A stretch of DNA of 64,000 nt from Thamnidium elegans. Taxonomy: Eukaryota; Mucoromycota; Mucoromycetes; Mucorales; Mucoraceae. A model generated the notes under the pieces. That model did not search any database. It had not been told where the DNA came from and worked only from the letters and a program-made list of their open reading frames with translations. Of the stretch, positions 1-11,603 are shown piece by piece. The position numbers and the translations under genes were made by a program. Location: positions 99,513 through 163,512 of the forward strand of contig JAIXMG010000042.1 in NCBI GenBank assembly GCA_025201345.1, in the 5' to 3' direction. The stretch's first letter is position 1. Each line of letters starts with the position of its first letter.

Positions 1-593
1 AATACCATTGTATGTAACTCTCCAAATTCACCCGTAGGACTTATATCCGACTTTTCTTTACTAACTAGATCTAATCCAGTCTGCGTTAATTTCATTCCGA
101 CCCCAAACTGACCTTGTACTTTATCAAGCACGCTTTGCGGTATCTTTTCTAAATTAATACAAGTGATTAAAATATCAAATCCTCTTTGCCACATTTCATT
201 TAATAGTTCCTGTTGCGGTTGTTGCCAAAGCGGACGCACCAATTCGACCCCCGTGTCCGTCACTGCTCTTTCCATAAAATTACTACATACTGGTAAAATA
301 TCTCCTGTCACCAACAATTGAATACCGTAGTCTGCACGTAACTGTTTAATTTCTCGTTGATAACTAGCAAGATAATCAGGTCCGTCAATAATACACACCG
401 TATGATCAAAACCAAGTGACTCGGCTTGCTTCTTTATAATATCAAGTGCATGTGCCTTGAACGACTTGGGGTCTGTCAACGGAGGACTAAACGTGACAAG
501 AACTGCGACTTGAATACCTCGCTCTTTCACTCGGTGTAAAGCTAAAGTACAATCCTTTCCACCTGTATATGAAATAGCTGCTAATGTAGACAT
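1..593 (-). CDS. DPH6: Diphthine-ammonia ligase-like PP-loop ATPase (partial)
   Basis: An open frame starts at the ATG at 593 and runs off the left edge of the window without a stop (197 codons seen). Residues 7-18 contain a PP-loop of the SGGKDS kind, here read as YTGGKDC followed by TLALH, and near the window edge there is a GEFGELHT motif that matches the GEGGEYHT-type signature of the DPH6/COG2102 family. In that family the enzyme uses ATP and ammonium to amidate diphthine on elongation factor 2, the last step of diphthamide synthesis in the cytosol. Yeast Dph6 carries two extra RidA-like domains after this one; whether this copy does cannot be seen. It is divergent to the acyl-CoA-binding gene at 762, and the 168-bp gap must hold both promoters. 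The Ser-to-Thr and Ser-to-Cys changes in the loop are a mild caution; a related PP-loop enzyme is possible. Confidence 0.75.
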   Translation of the reverse strand, partial: MSTLAAISYTGGKDCTLALHRVKERGIQVAVLVTFSPPLTDPKSFKAHALDIIKKQAESLGFDHTVCIIDGPDYLASYQREIKQLRADYGIQLLVTGDILPVCSNFMERAVTDTGVELVRPLWQQPQQELLNEMWQRGFDILITCINLEKIPQSVLDKVQGQFGVGMKLTQTGLDLVSKEKSDISPTGEFGELHTMV

Positions 594-761
594 GACAAAC
601 AACAACAACAAAAAAAAAAGAGAAAAAAGAGAGATCAGATCTTTTGACGGCCAATAAAAAAGAGACATCATATAATACACATAAAAGCTTGTCACTTTCT
701 TTAATTTTCTCACTTTCTCTCTCTCTCTCTCTCTTTTTAGCAGTTTATTATTATTATTATT
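594..761. promoter_or_regulatory. Short divergent promoter between DPH6-like and ACBD6-like genes
   Basis: This 168-bp gap separates two divergent start codons. It holds an A-rich stretch close to the DPH6-like start, a (CT)n run at about 709-735 and an ATT run (about 746-762) just before the ATG at 762. Pyrimidine tracts just upstream of start codons recur at many genes in this window. No specific factor site is recognised. Confidence 0.4.
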
Positions 762-1675
762 ATGGATGAGATTTGTCAGGATGATCAATGGTTTGAACAA
801 GCCTTTACTTATATGAATAAACACGATATTCCTTTACCCAACGATAAAAAATTACATGTAAGTTATTTGAAATATATGTAAATCTCCAACTAACAACATC
901 AAAAAGTTTTATGGGCTCTTTAAACAAGCTACTATTGGCGATTGTAATATTGAAAAGCCAGGTTTATTCGAGTTTGTAGGACGTGCTAAATACGATGCTT
1001 GGAACTCTTTCAAGGGACTTGGGTTCCGTGAAGCCAGAAATTTGTATATTGAAAGTGTAGAAGAACTTAAAGTAGGATGGTCACGTCAAGGTGAATACGA
1101 ATATATTCCTTCCCCTGAAGAAATCAAGGCAAGTTTGCGAGTGTAATAAAAAAAAAGGAGGGGGGATTTTAAAACTAATGTATTGTAATATAGAAGGGTG
1201 ATGGGTTAAGTAATAATGCTGTCAGTTCCATGGCAGTTGAAGAAGGAGAAGACTGGTAAGTAAAACAAAGAAACAAAGAAAAAATAAGTTGCTAATACAC
1301 ACAAAAAAAAAAAGTGAATCAGACGATATATTTGGATATGCTAGACAAGATAACTTGGAGAAATTAAGTTTAGCTATAACACAAAACAACGAACTTTTAA
1401 ACAGTAAAGATCAAGATGGATTTACAGTACTTCACTTGGCGTCTGATAGAGGAAACGTAGAGATTGTAAAGTATTTAATTGATACAGGAGCAGATTTAAA
1501 TATACAAACAGAGGAAGACAAAGAAACTGCACTTCATTTAGCTTGTATATCTGAACAGTTAGAAGTCGCAAAACTATTAATTGATAGAGGAATTGATCAA
1601 ACATTAGTGGATGCTGAAGGAAAGACTGCATTTGAACAAGCCGATGAATCATTTTTAGAAAAAGTTCAAAATTAA
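762..1675 (+). CDS. ACBD6: Acyl-CoA-binding domain protein with ankyrin repeats (ACBD6-like)
   Basis: Exons 762-857, 907-1128, 1194-1255 and 1315-1675 join in phase to about 246 residues. The first ~90 residues are an acyl-CoA-binding domain: a KPGLFEF motif followed by AKYDAWNSFKGL, which matches the acyl-CoA pocket helix of ACBP. After an acidic linker come two to three ankyrin repeats (GFTVLHLASDRGNVEIVKYL-type and ETALHLACISEQLEVAKLL-type). Domain order and length match human ACBD6 (282 aa), which binds long-chain acyl-CoA and supports protein N-myristoylation. The second intron (1129-1193) needs a GC-AG splice pair (AG|GCAAGT) with a CTAAT branch-like site; reading through instead stops at 1144-1146. 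The stop is 83 bp from the convergent UTP4 stop. Call is strong on domains; function is inferred from the animal homologue. Confidence 0.85.
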
Positions 1676-1758
1676 AAAAAAGAAAAAAAAAAGCGTGTAT
1701 TCTACAAACAAATATTTTATTATTATGATAATTATGACTTTTATATACTTTTTTTTCT

Positions 1759-4182
1759 TTACGCGCCAAAATGAGCTTTGTAAAAAGAAGGTGGTAAATT
1801 CTCCAAGACACTAAACTTGGGTCTTTCAATCATAACCAATTGATCAGGACCAATAAAGCCACAAGCTAAAATTTGTTGATATTGATAAGAAATGGAAACG
1901 GGAATATCGTCTTCTTTTAATTTTGTATCATTGTTGCTCTTTCTCTTTCCTAATTTCTTGGGTGTAGGTTTATCTTCAATATCAACAAGACACATGTATG
2001 TACTACCGTATAAAATCATCTTGTTTTTATCTCCTGGGTTATAAATCACTCCACGGATACGATCTCTTTGTTCTAAAAGTCGTGATTTAGACATATCTTG
2101 GTGTGTCATGGACCAATTTGTTAATCTCTTGTGTTCAGCATCGTAAATAAAGAATGCGTTAGTGGCTAAAGCAACTAAAAGTTCGTTTGGTCGGAATTCA
2201 TTAAATGATAATGCTGTATGAGGAATATTGCCTTGGGGGAGTTTAAGATGGTGCTACAATTATTATTATTTATATTAGAGACTGGTATACAATTAGTATA
2301 TATACATGCTACTATATATTTACCTTCAAGTTATCCAAGTTGAATACATGAATACGGTTCTCATCATCACCAGTAACTAACCATTGACCATCAGAGCTAA
2401 CGTCGATAGAAATAACTGTAGCAATAGCTTGATCGTCAGAAGTATTTCCTTCGCTATCCAATCCACGATGATGTCCAAACTCGCGCAACACTTCAAAGTT
2501 ACCTTCTTCCCAACTTGAAAGATCAACAATAAGAATACGAGATTCAGGTGTAACAATAATCAATTTATCAGACCCAGGTGTAAATTTAACATGATGAGCA
2601 CCAGGAGCAGCATGATGTTGACCCAAATAATGGTTCAATTCTCTTTCAAACGATCTTTGTTTCTTGACCTCTAATTGACCAGGTTCAGATCCTTGACTTA
2701 CTTTAAAGAGTCTGACGTTCTCAACATCAGAGACTGCAATCCAATTAGCATCTTCAGAGATAGCACTAGAAGTAATATTACAATCAGGCTTCAATTTGAG
2801 TTCAAGAGCCAATTGATGAGGTTGAACCATTTCGGGGAGAGCAGGATGCTTTGCGGTAGTATCTACATTTTCAGCTTGACCTAATCTCCAAAGCGAGACA
2901 GAATTAAAGAAGGCTGACATAACTAATTTATGAGACTTTGACATGGACACAATATACTTGTGAGGGAAAGGAGGTAATCTGTTTTGAATTAATTTAGGGA
3001 ATTCTGCTGCAGGACAAGCAACTAATTCGACATCAACACCACCAGAGACAATAGAGTTGACCTTGGCTCTATCATCAAGTGCAAGTGCTCTAATATCATG
3101 CCAATGATATCTACGACTTCCAACATTAATCCAATCATTGACCGTTTCGATTTTACCGTTCTTTTTACCACCGGTTTGTGTACGACGGAATGCTGTGATT
3201 TTACGATCCACACCAGCAGAGAATACTTGGTTACCATCTTTAGATGCTGCAATACAAAGAATATCTGCTCCATGTGCACGAATCGATTGTTTTACTGTAC
3301 CCAACTTACTATCCCAGAATGTCATGGTACCGCGTGAATCACCGGAAACAATGGTATTACCCCTAATAAAAAAAAATATCAATATTCCTTTCTTTTTTTT
3401 TTCTTGTGTGTAATTAACTTACTTGATGGCTGCAACAGCCCAGACTAATGTTTGTTCCTTACGATTTTTAGCAACAGTCATACGAAGAATAGTACGACCA
3501 GTTTGAGGGTTCCAAGTACGAATAGCTGAATCAGAACCACCAGAAACAATATATTCATCGTTAGGTGCCCAAGCAACTGATAATACACGGCCCTTTTGAG
3601 GTTCGAAACTGCGAATAAATTCAAGTGCTCCATCAGCAATATCAAACATACGGATACACCCATCTTCACAACCAGCTGCTAAACGAGTACCTTTACTGTT
3701 GACAGCTAAACACCAAACTGCACCACCGTTTGAATCGCATGATTTCTACACACAGCAAACAAATATATTAATACCTTTTTTTTTTCTTCCTTAATAAAAG
3801 GGTTTTTTTTTTTTTTTTTTACCTTGGCGGTCATGGTAGTAGTATCCCACTCAATAATAAAAGGATTTAAACCAGACGAAAAGAGACGAGGAGGCTTTTG
3901 TAACAACAATTCGGTTTCTTTCAAGATATCCTCAGGTGTATCGTCAGCATCAGGATTAACTACGGTGTTTTGATGAGCCCAAGCTAAACTTTCGACTGAA
4001 AGATCTTCGCCACCAGGCAAAGTCTTTTGAAGACGATAGTTATAAGTAGGATCCCAGATCTCAATGTTACCATTGGCTCTACCCACTGCTAAACGGGTAT
4101 CTTTAACCGTCGACGGTGTGAAATCTAAAGCGTTGATGGCAGCTGGTTGGTATTCAACAAATCGACAACGATGAACTTCCAT
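1759..4182 (-). CDS. UTP4: UTP4/Cirhin, WD40 subunit of the t-UTP (UtpA) complex
   Basis: Four exons in transcript order, 4182-3823, 3745-3423, 3362-2324 and 2253-1759, close in phase to 738 residues, against 686 in human cirhin and 776 in yeast Utp4. The N-terminus (MEVHRCRFVEYQP, then LAVGRANGNIEIWDP) and the C-terminal VMIERP...LPPSFYKAHFG block are typical of Utp4. WD40 repeats fill most of the protein. In the family it is part of UtpA in the nucleolus, which binds nascent pre-rRNA and is needed for rDNA transcription and early 18S processing. A basic KKLGKRKS patch near residue 660 could be a nuclear or nucleolar signal. Intron 1 contains a long T run next to the acceptor side. Upstream is a 540-bp AT-rich gap before the F-box gene, which lies on the same strand. 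Confidence 0.9.
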
Positions 4183-4724
4183 AGTTTTTTGAGTTTTTTT
4201 TTCTAAAATTAGTGAAAGGGTTCAAACAAAAAAGAGTTTCCCTTTTCTCTCTCTGGCTTTCTTTTTTTTTTTTTTTTTTTTTTCTGTCAGAATTTTGATA
4301 GCGAAAACTTTGAAAAAAAAATCCGTGACTCTTTATTTGTGACCTAGTTTCTGGTTTTTGCCATTTTTATATATTCTCATTTGACGTTGTTAGGGAACGA
4401 TTCATTTTTTACTTGCAAAAAAAAAGCTTAACAGTTAATGCAAAAAAAATAAGGGTTCTCTACATGTTTTGAAGGCATAATTATCTGTCTATGTAACATA
4501 CTATTTTCCCGAGAAAATATATTTTAATATACAGTTATTTTTTAAAGAATAAAAGAAGATGTGAGAGAATAAAAGCTCTCTCTTTTATTGTGAGGGTTAT
4601 AACGGAAAAAAAAACTCTAAAAGGTTTAAACCAGACTATACTTGACTCGTTTGCTGGTCGTATCTTTTTTTTTTTTTTGCAGTGCTAAGCGCAAATTTTT
4701 GTGATACTTCAAAAACCAAAAATT
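4183..4724. other. AT-rich intergenic region upstream of UTP4
   Basis: No gene is seen. The stretch contains long poly(T) and poly(A) runs (for example about 4261-4283 and 4664-4678) and should hold the UTP4 promoter (gene on the minus strand) and the 3' end of the F-box transcript. Confidence 0.5.
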
Positions 4725-5639
4725 CTACTTTGATAAACAATTGGTAAAACTAACATAAAGTACATTTGATTTTCTTTCCATACGATCAGGATATAGCGCC
4801 GCACACTCTTCTACCACATGTCTCAACTGATTATATTCATCTTTGGTAGGTGGGAAAATCCATTCTAGCTGTAAACACTTTAACTTGGGCAAACTTCGAA
4901 CCAACTTTGTAAAGGTATCCAACTCAATACTTGAATCCAACAAACTTAACTCCAACTTGACTAGTTCGTTTAACCCTAAACTGGTTAAAGCATGGATATC
5001 AGCATTTGTCAATATAGACTGATCGATATCATCACAAAGAGAAATCACAGGTAAAGTTTGTAGTTTAAGATGACGTATATTTTTAAAAGGTCGTAATAAA
5101 TTATATAAAATTCCTGCATTATCCGATTCATAATTGATAATCGAAACAGATCCAGTATAGTATAACGGAATAGAAGAAGCACCTTGCTGCGATACATAAA
5201 AGTTTTGAAGTGCAACTGTATAATCAATCAGTAGACTATGAACGTGCGGGAACAAATCGAAAAGGTGTTGACCAAACTGTGCGATATGTTCATGTGGTTG
5301 TGACACTTGTATCTTTTCATCTTGTTGTTCAGATAATGTGCTGGTAATACCAAACATGGAAGCAGCTAAACTGCAAGAGAATTTTTTATGTTGATGTTTA
5401 TTGCATAACGATATATTTCGGACGAATTGAATTGCTCGTTGAGACCAACTTGAATTCGCTTTTAATTTGTGGGCTACAATAGATAATTCTCGGGTGTTGG
5501 TGATAGTAAGGTGTTGCCAAATAAGTGGTAAAACTGCAAAGTAATTATAGTGACAGGTAGTTGCAAATTCGCTAGTATCTTTCATATCAAGATAACTAGC
5601 AATCAAAGTAACAAGCTCAAGCGGGAGTTTTTGAATCAT
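4725..5639 (-). CDS. F-box protein (substrate adaptor of an SCF ubiquitin ligase)
   Basis: Single-exon frame of 304 residues starting at the ATG at 5639. Residues 3-45 fit an F-box: LPLELVTLIASYLDMKD, then FATTCHYNY and LPLIWQHLTI. The rest has leucine-rich segments (for example IRHLKLQTLPVISL, LVKLELSLLDSS and LPKLKCLQLEW) that resemble irregular leucine-rich repeats, a common arrangement in fungal F-box proteins. The F-box is known to bind Skp1 and to bring substrates to cullin-1 ligases. The substrate cannot be told from the sequence. There is no intron and no signal peptide. Confidence 0.7.
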   Translation of the reverse strand: MIQKLPLELVTLIASYLDMKDTSEFATTCHYNYFAVLPLIWQHLTITNTRELSIVAHKLKANSSWSQRAIQFVRNISLCNKHQHKKFSCSLAASMFGITSTLSEQQDEKIQVSQPHEHIAQFGQHLFDLFPHVHSLLIDYTVALQNFYVSQQGASSIPLYYTGSVSIINYESDNAGILYNLLRPFKNIRHLKLQTLPVISLCDDIDQSILTNADIHALTSLGLNELVKLELSLLDSSIELDTFTKLVRSLPKLKCLQLEWIFPPTKDEYNQLRHVVEECAALYPDRMERKSNVLYVSFTNCLSK

Positions 5640-6142
5640 AATAATAATAATAAAAAAACTTATATAAAAAGAAAGAGGTAAATATTTTAAATAAATGTGA
5701 GCTGCTTTTTTATGTTTTTTTTAAAGTAAACAGTACCACGTATATAATAGGGCCTGGTTTCAGTTGCGAAAACAAGATTTAACCCAATACAGTGCGGGTT
5801 TACAAACTTGCGTTTTTTTTTTTTTTTTTTTTTTTTTTACTGGTTGGCAAGATCCCAATTAACGTGTATTTATTATATGTAGTGAAAAGAGCAGAACTTA
5901 CCAAACGTAGTAACTTGCCCACCATTTTACCAATAAATAGAAGAAGAAAAATTCTTGATACACGGCCCTATTTTCGATGGTGGAGACAACCATTACAGGC
6001 GAGTTAAAATTTATCAATGATAATAAATGATATTAATTTTTTTTTTTTAGAGTACTTTGGGTATATGGTCCAAGTTGATGAAAAATATAGGATATATAGG
6101 TTTATTATTAAAAGGGGGGGGGGTATTATCTGCTATAAAATA
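5640..6142. other. Intergenic region with an unexplained open frame
   Basis: This lies between two minus-strand genes. It includes a T run of about 25 bases (5814-5838) and a G run near 6114-6122. On the plus strand an open frame at about 5839-6006 (KRAELTKRSNLPTIL..., then YFRWWRQPLQ) can be joined by a GC-AG intron to a frame at 6050-6155, but no start codon or recognised family supports a gene. Confidence 0.35.
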
Positions 6143-9003
6143 TTATAACCGACTCTCATAAATACGATGAGACCATTTATCACTTGTATTCATGATCAAA
6201 GCAGCTTCCAAAACATCCCAAATACTTTTTGCAAACACAAACTGGATATCATCTTTCACCTTATCTGGCACATCTTCCTCTACATCTTTTCGATTGCGGA
6301 AAGGTAAAATGATTTTACGGATACCTGCACGATGCGCTGATACGACTTTTTCCTTGATTCCACCTACGGGTAACACTCGACCTCTTAAAGAGATCTCTCC
6401 TGTCATGGCTGTAGTAGGCGATACATGGTAACCGGAATAAAGCGAAACAATTGCACAGACCAGTGTTACACCTATTAAAAAACTTGTTAATTATCGTCCA
6501 CACTAAAAATTCCTTTTTTTTTTTTTTTTTTTTTACCTGCAGAAGGTCCATTTTTAGAAATTGCTCCGGAAGGAAAATGAATATGAATATCATCATGTTG
6601 GACCAAATTCTCTTTCGAATGACTGGTTAATTTCAAAGTGAAAGCATTTGACTTTACCCAGGATAAAGCTAGTTTAGCCGACTCTTGAATAACATCACCA
6701 AGGGAACCAGTTAAATGAAGGTTTCCACTTCCAGGCATTTTTGAAGCTTCTACAAACATTATGCCACCGTTACCGCTACCTGAATAAGCAAGTCCTGTGA
6801 TCACACCAGGCATATCTTCCGATTCCACCATATCGTCTTCAAATGGTTCCGACCCCAAAATACCATCAATATCCTCCACACCCACCTGCCTTTTAAACTG
6901 TTCAACTTTGCCTGCTTCTTCCAGATTCGTGTACTCGCAACACTTGTATCTGCATATATTTGCCATCAACCTCTCCAACCCACGTACGCCACTTTCTCTT
7001 GTATACTTTTCAGCTACGTGCATTACTACTTGATCAGGAATCCCCAAGTTCAAAAATCCTAAACCATGTGCTTTAATTTGTTTTGGTAGCAGATGTGTTT
7101 GAGCGATATGTAATTTTTCGTTAAATGTATATCCATCCAATTGAATCACCTCCATACGATCTAATAAAGGCTTTGGAATGTTATCTAGGGAGTTTGCGGT
7201 AGCAATAAATAAGACTTGAGACAGGTCGTAAGGTAAGTTAAGAAAGTGATCAATAAATGTAGAATTCTGCGCAGGATCAAGTACTTCTAATAATGCTGCT
7301 GATGGGTCACCTTGATTTGTACCTTGTACTAGTTTATCAATTTCGTCTGCATAAAATAATTTTAGTGGCAAAGAAAACAAATAGTAAATAAAAGAATAAA
7401 TATTTACCTAACAAAAAGACTGGATTTTGTACTCCGCATTGTCGCATACCATGAATAAATAGACCTGGTAAAGCACCTACATATGTACGTCGATGCCCTC
7501 TATACATTTTTAAAAAGTGTGTTAATATTACCGTTTATTGTTAAAGAATTTATTTGTTTACCTTATTTCTGCTTCGTCACGTACGCCACCTAACGACATG
7601 CGGTGAAATTTTCTTTTAAGTGCAGTTGCTATTGACATACCCAAAGTAGTTTTACCCACACCTGGCTATATAATAATAATAAAGTAGTTTAATAAAAGTT
7701 AACATTCTAATATCTATATTTTTCTTACGGGTCCAACAAAACAAATAATGGGAGGTTTAGCATCTTTCTTCACTTTGAGTACAGATAAATATTCTAAAAT
7801 TCTCTTTTTTACATGATGAATACTATTATTATTATTAGTTTTATTATTAAAAAGAGGGAGGTTATTATTATTTAAAAATTACATACCCAAAATGATCAGC
7901 ATCTAATTGTTCTTTTGCGGAAGAAATATTAAGTTCAGTAGCAGACATATGTTGCCAAGGTAAATCCGCCATGTATTCAATATAAATACGTAATACAGCT
8001 GAATCAGAAGAAGATTCAGGTAACTTTCGAAGACGGTTTAAATCTCTTTTTACTGCTGTTACAGCATACTCTGGTAACTTGGCTTGGTTTAATTTTCTAA
8101 CAAGGTCTAGTATTTCTTCATCATCTTGACTCAAGCTTTTAAACTGATAATTTTCTTCTTCTTGTTGTTGGTTATATGAAATAGAATTGACCTGCATAAA
8201 CGAAATAAATAAATAAATAACGACTTTCTTTTTGCATAATCTTACCTCCTTAAGTAAATAAAACTTTCTACGTATACTATCAAATAACATTTCATTTTGG
8301 TTACTAGTAGAGGTGACATTAATCATCTAAGTCTATATTAGTATTATTTATGCATAGAAATTCTAGTTTTTACTTGTACCTTCAAATAACGATTAACTGC
8401 ATCATTGACCTGTGTCAATCTTTGCTTCGTATCGCTTTGTTCCAGTACACGTAGCTTATCACAAAACGGCGAATCCATAATACACAACATCAAATTTGCC
8501 ACATGCGATATATGACATCTATCTACCAACAAACCCAATTCATTCAACACACTGCTGGATACACCAATATACTTCATCTTTTCAATGAATTTAGCAATCA
8601 CAGTTTGAAAACTCATTTGATCTTGCAAGCATAAATCCTTGAATTGGTCAGGATAATGCTCTAACAAAGCCTTGTACTGTCCTCCACCATCAGAACTAGA
8701 AACGTCTCGAATACGTGAACGACACACCCCTTCTACCTTGAGCACACAGATATCTGGTAACGTACGATCACATTCAATTATCTTGGCAACACAACCATAG
8801 TGAAACAATTGACTTAGATCAGTTGCATGCGTCTTGTTTCTTTTTTTGTCGGCTAATGGGACACAAATAACATAGTTGGACGCATGATTTGTTAAATAAT
8901 CAGCTTCAGAAGGGTATACCATAAATGTTGTTACGATAGATGGCAATAACACATATTCCGCTAATGGAAGAATAGGTAATGAAAAGGGGATATCTTGATT
9001 CAT
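6143..9003 (-). CDS. LONP2: Peroxisomal Lon protease
   Basis: Eight exons in transcript order, 9003-8380, 8326-8246, 8191-7887, 7822-7729, 7665-7562, 7499-7408, 7346-6537 and 6471-6143, close in phase to 812 residues (human LONP2 852). Order: Lon substrate-binding domain (1-210); AAA+ module with Walker A PPGVGKTT near 368-375, interrupted by an intron just before it, and Walker B FLLDEIDKL; C-terminal Ser-Lys protease domain with GPSAG (catalytic Ser near 702) and GGIKEK (Lys near 743). The last three residues are SRL, a type 1 peroxisomal targeting signal, and there is no mitochondrial presequence, so this is the peroxisomal form that degrades misfolded and oxidised matrix proteins. It is divergent to the enoyl reductase gene at 9258. 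Confidence 0.93.
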
Positions 9004-9257
9004 ATTGTTTTTATTTAATTAAAAAAAAAAAAGAAAAAAGAAAGAGAAAAGAGAGAAAAAAGGAGTGTAATATATGCTTCATTTGTTTTATTTTTTCTAT
9101 CAAGATGATCCCCCTTTTTTTTTCGCAGTTACTGGATTAGGCAAGTACTTGTTAACCCCACATTATATATTGTGACTGGTTAAATAAAAGCCCTTTTCAC
9201 TAATATTCCGGGTGTTTATATTTTCTCACCTTCTCTTTCATTATTTTTTATAAAATA
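9004..9257. promoter_or_regulatory. Divergent promoter between LONP2 and mitochondrial enoyl reductase
   Basis: 254 bp between two divergent ATGs, A-rich near LONP2 and pyrimidine-rich (TTTTCTCACCTTCTCTTTC) just upstream of the reductase start. Both genes serve lipid-metabolising organelles, so shared control is possible, but no known element is recognised. Confidence 0.4.
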
Positions 9258-10439
9258 ATGGGACTTTTATTTCGTACCTTTACTAAAGCGCCACGTCAAT
9301 GGCGTCGTGGATACTCCTCTCACTCTGATATCACGGCTAGTGCGATGGTATACAGTGAATACGGTCAACCCTCTCAAGTATTAAAGTAAGTTCAATATAC
9401 CTTTCAAAATACACGTCTATTAACATACCTGGGCTTTAGGTGGCACTCTTATCGTCTTCCAGCTTTAACTTCCACCACAGTGCAAGTAAAATTCTTAGCG
9501 TCTCCAATTAACCCCGCCGACGTCAACATGATTCAAGGCGCTTACCCTATCAAACCCACCTACCAAAAATTAAGTTCAGACGATGATAAATTATTAGCCG
9601 TTGGTGGTAACGAAGGAGTAGCTCAAGTAATTGCAGTGGGTGATCAAGTACAAGATCTAAAAGTCGGAGATCAAGTTGTCATGGCTAATACAGGCTATGG
9701 CACCTGGAGAACACATGCTACTGGACCTGCTTCGGATTTCCAATTACTACCAAATAACAAGAAAGTCTCCATGATTCAAAAGGCAACCATTACAGTTAAT
9801 CCTTGTACAGCCTACAGAATGTTGAAAGATTTTGTTAAATTAAACCAAGGTGATTACGTGATTCAAAACGGAGGTAATAGTGCTGTTGGACAAGCAGTCA
9901 TTGGAATTTCCAAAGCATGGGGTTTAAAAACAATTAATGTTGTCAGAAACCGACCTGACATCGACAAGTTACGTAAAGAACTGACAGACCTTGGTGCTAC
10001 ACATGTTGTTACGGATGAAGATTTAGGCAAGCATGAAACCAGAGCTTTAATCAAGAGCTGGGTAGGCGAAAATAAACCACTTTTGGGTTTAAACTGTGTG
10101 GGAGGTAAAAGCGCTACAGATATGGCTAGATACTTGGGTGAAAATGGTCAGTTTGTGACTTACGGTGCCATGTCAAGAAAGCCTCTTTCTTTACCTGCTT
10201 CTTTATTAATTTTTAAGAACATTTCTTTTCATGGATTTTGGGTTTCAAAGTGGGCAGAAGTTCACTCTAAAGAAGCTAGATATCAAATGTTGGAGGATGT
10301 GGTCGATTTAATGAGTCAAGGTAAGCTTGGTGAGCCTAAATGGACCCAAGTAAAATGGGATGAAGAGTCTATGAAGACTTCGGTTGATCAAGGAATTACC
10401 GGATTTTCTGGTGGTGGTAAACAAGTAGTTATTTTTTAA
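9258..10439 (+). CDS. ETR1: Mitochondrial trans-2-enoyl-CoA/ACP reductase
   Basis: Exons 9258-9385 and 9440-10439 join in phase to 375 residues, the usual length of the MECR/Etr1 family (373 in human). The first ~22 residues (MGLLFRTFTKAPRQWRRGYSS) are basic and hydroxylated with no acids, like a mitochondrial presequence. NPADVNMIQGAYPI holds the family tyrosine (near residue 78) placed in the active site, and QNGGNSAVGQAVI is the NADPH-binding loop of medium-chain dehydrogenase/reductases. In the family it does the last reduction of mitochondrial type II fatty acid synthesis, which supplies octanoyl-ACP for lipoic acid and supports respiration. Two further ATGs in exon 1 and exon 2 would drop the presequence, so the first ATG is preferred. 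Confidence 0.92.
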
Positions 10440-10947
10440 AGTGTAATAATAAAATTCTTATGCAAAGTTGGGATGGTTGATGATGTTACCTCAACTACCA
10501 TTCCGCCACTAAAAAAATAATCAATAAGCGGAGGTCTAATAAAGGAGACATATACTTCTATTATAAACGCGCAGGAAAAGTATACTTGCTTACAGCATGT
10601 TTTCAGTACTGGTGTCATATCTACGGAAGTTTTATGTATGTGTGTGTGTGTGTGTGTGTACAGCTTTTGTTTACACAAATTAAACAGTAAGAAAGAGGGT
10701 AGTACAACGTCAATTATGTATGCATCAAAAAGATGACCAACAAAACTTGAAATTTATTAGGAATGGGGACAATACGATTGAAAAAGGAGAGATCTACTCA
10801 CTCACACGTGTATTATAACAGTGATATAAAAAAAAAAGGTGTCTGTGCATAAATCAAAAAAATGCTTACTTTTTTTTTCAAGTTGTAAAAAAACCTACAC
10901 ATCTCTTTTTCCTTTCCTTTCCTTTTTTTTTATTATAACTATTAATT
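10440..10947. other. Intergenic region with a (TG)n microsatellite
   Basis: No gene is seen. A short (TG)n run lies at about 10637-10658. A pyrimidine-rich stretch (about 10905-10932) leads into the ATG at 10948. Confidence 0.5.
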
Positions 10948-11175
10948 ATGAATTACTTTCCTTCACCACCTTCTTCACCGTTATTAACATCAACCGAAAA
11001 AGTGATATGTGGATCTTGTGATAAACCACTTTTATCCGATTGGTTTTGTTCAGACTGTCACAAAAAGTGCAATACATGTAATCGATTTCTAAATCACCAA
11101 GAGTATTGTACTCGTTGCTGGACAATTAAAAATAACTGTTTTATACGAAAAATACATTACTATCCACTTTGCTAG
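10948..11175 (+). CDS. Small CxxC-rich putative zinc-binding protein
   Basis: Intact 75-residue frame with an ATG 16 bp after a T-rich tract, as at other genes here. After a Pro/Ser-rich N-terminus it carries four CxxC pairs within about 40 residues: CGSC, CSDC, CNTC and CTRC, followed by one more Cys and a Cys at the C-terminus. The spacing would suit two small zinc ribbons or one treble-clef-like unit. I do not recognise a named family. The dense Cys pairing in such AT-rich DNA argues against chance. A (CA)n microsatellite starts directly after the stop. Possible roles (RNA or protein binding) are not supported by sequence alone. Confidence 0.55.
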   Translation: MNYFPSPPSSPLLTSTEKVICGSCDKPLLSDWFCSDCHKKCNTCNRFLNHQEYCTRCWTIKNNCFIRKIHYYPLC

Positions 11176-11177
11176 TG

Positions 11178-11234
<57 letters not shown>

Positions 11235-11572
11235 CTTTATTTATTTATTTATTTATACGCACAAAGGTAATTTTTTGTTTTACCCTTGTTTCACTGCTAA
11301 ACTAATTTCATAACATAGTAAAAAAAAATAATTCCCGTTCATTTTTGTGTGGATAGCTTTAGCCTTTTTATTATTATTCCTTCCTTCCTTATTCATTCTT
11401 TATATTCTTTGTCTCGAGAAAAAGTTTCATCATGTCTATAAATTTAATTAAAAAAAAATGATGTACATTACACATATATTAAAAAATTGAACATGTATAA
11501 ACATTTACTCTTTCTAAAAAAAAAAGAAAAAAAAAACCTCTTTGATAAAGAAAAAGAAAAAAAGTATGTCCT

Positions 11573-11603
<31 letters not shown>

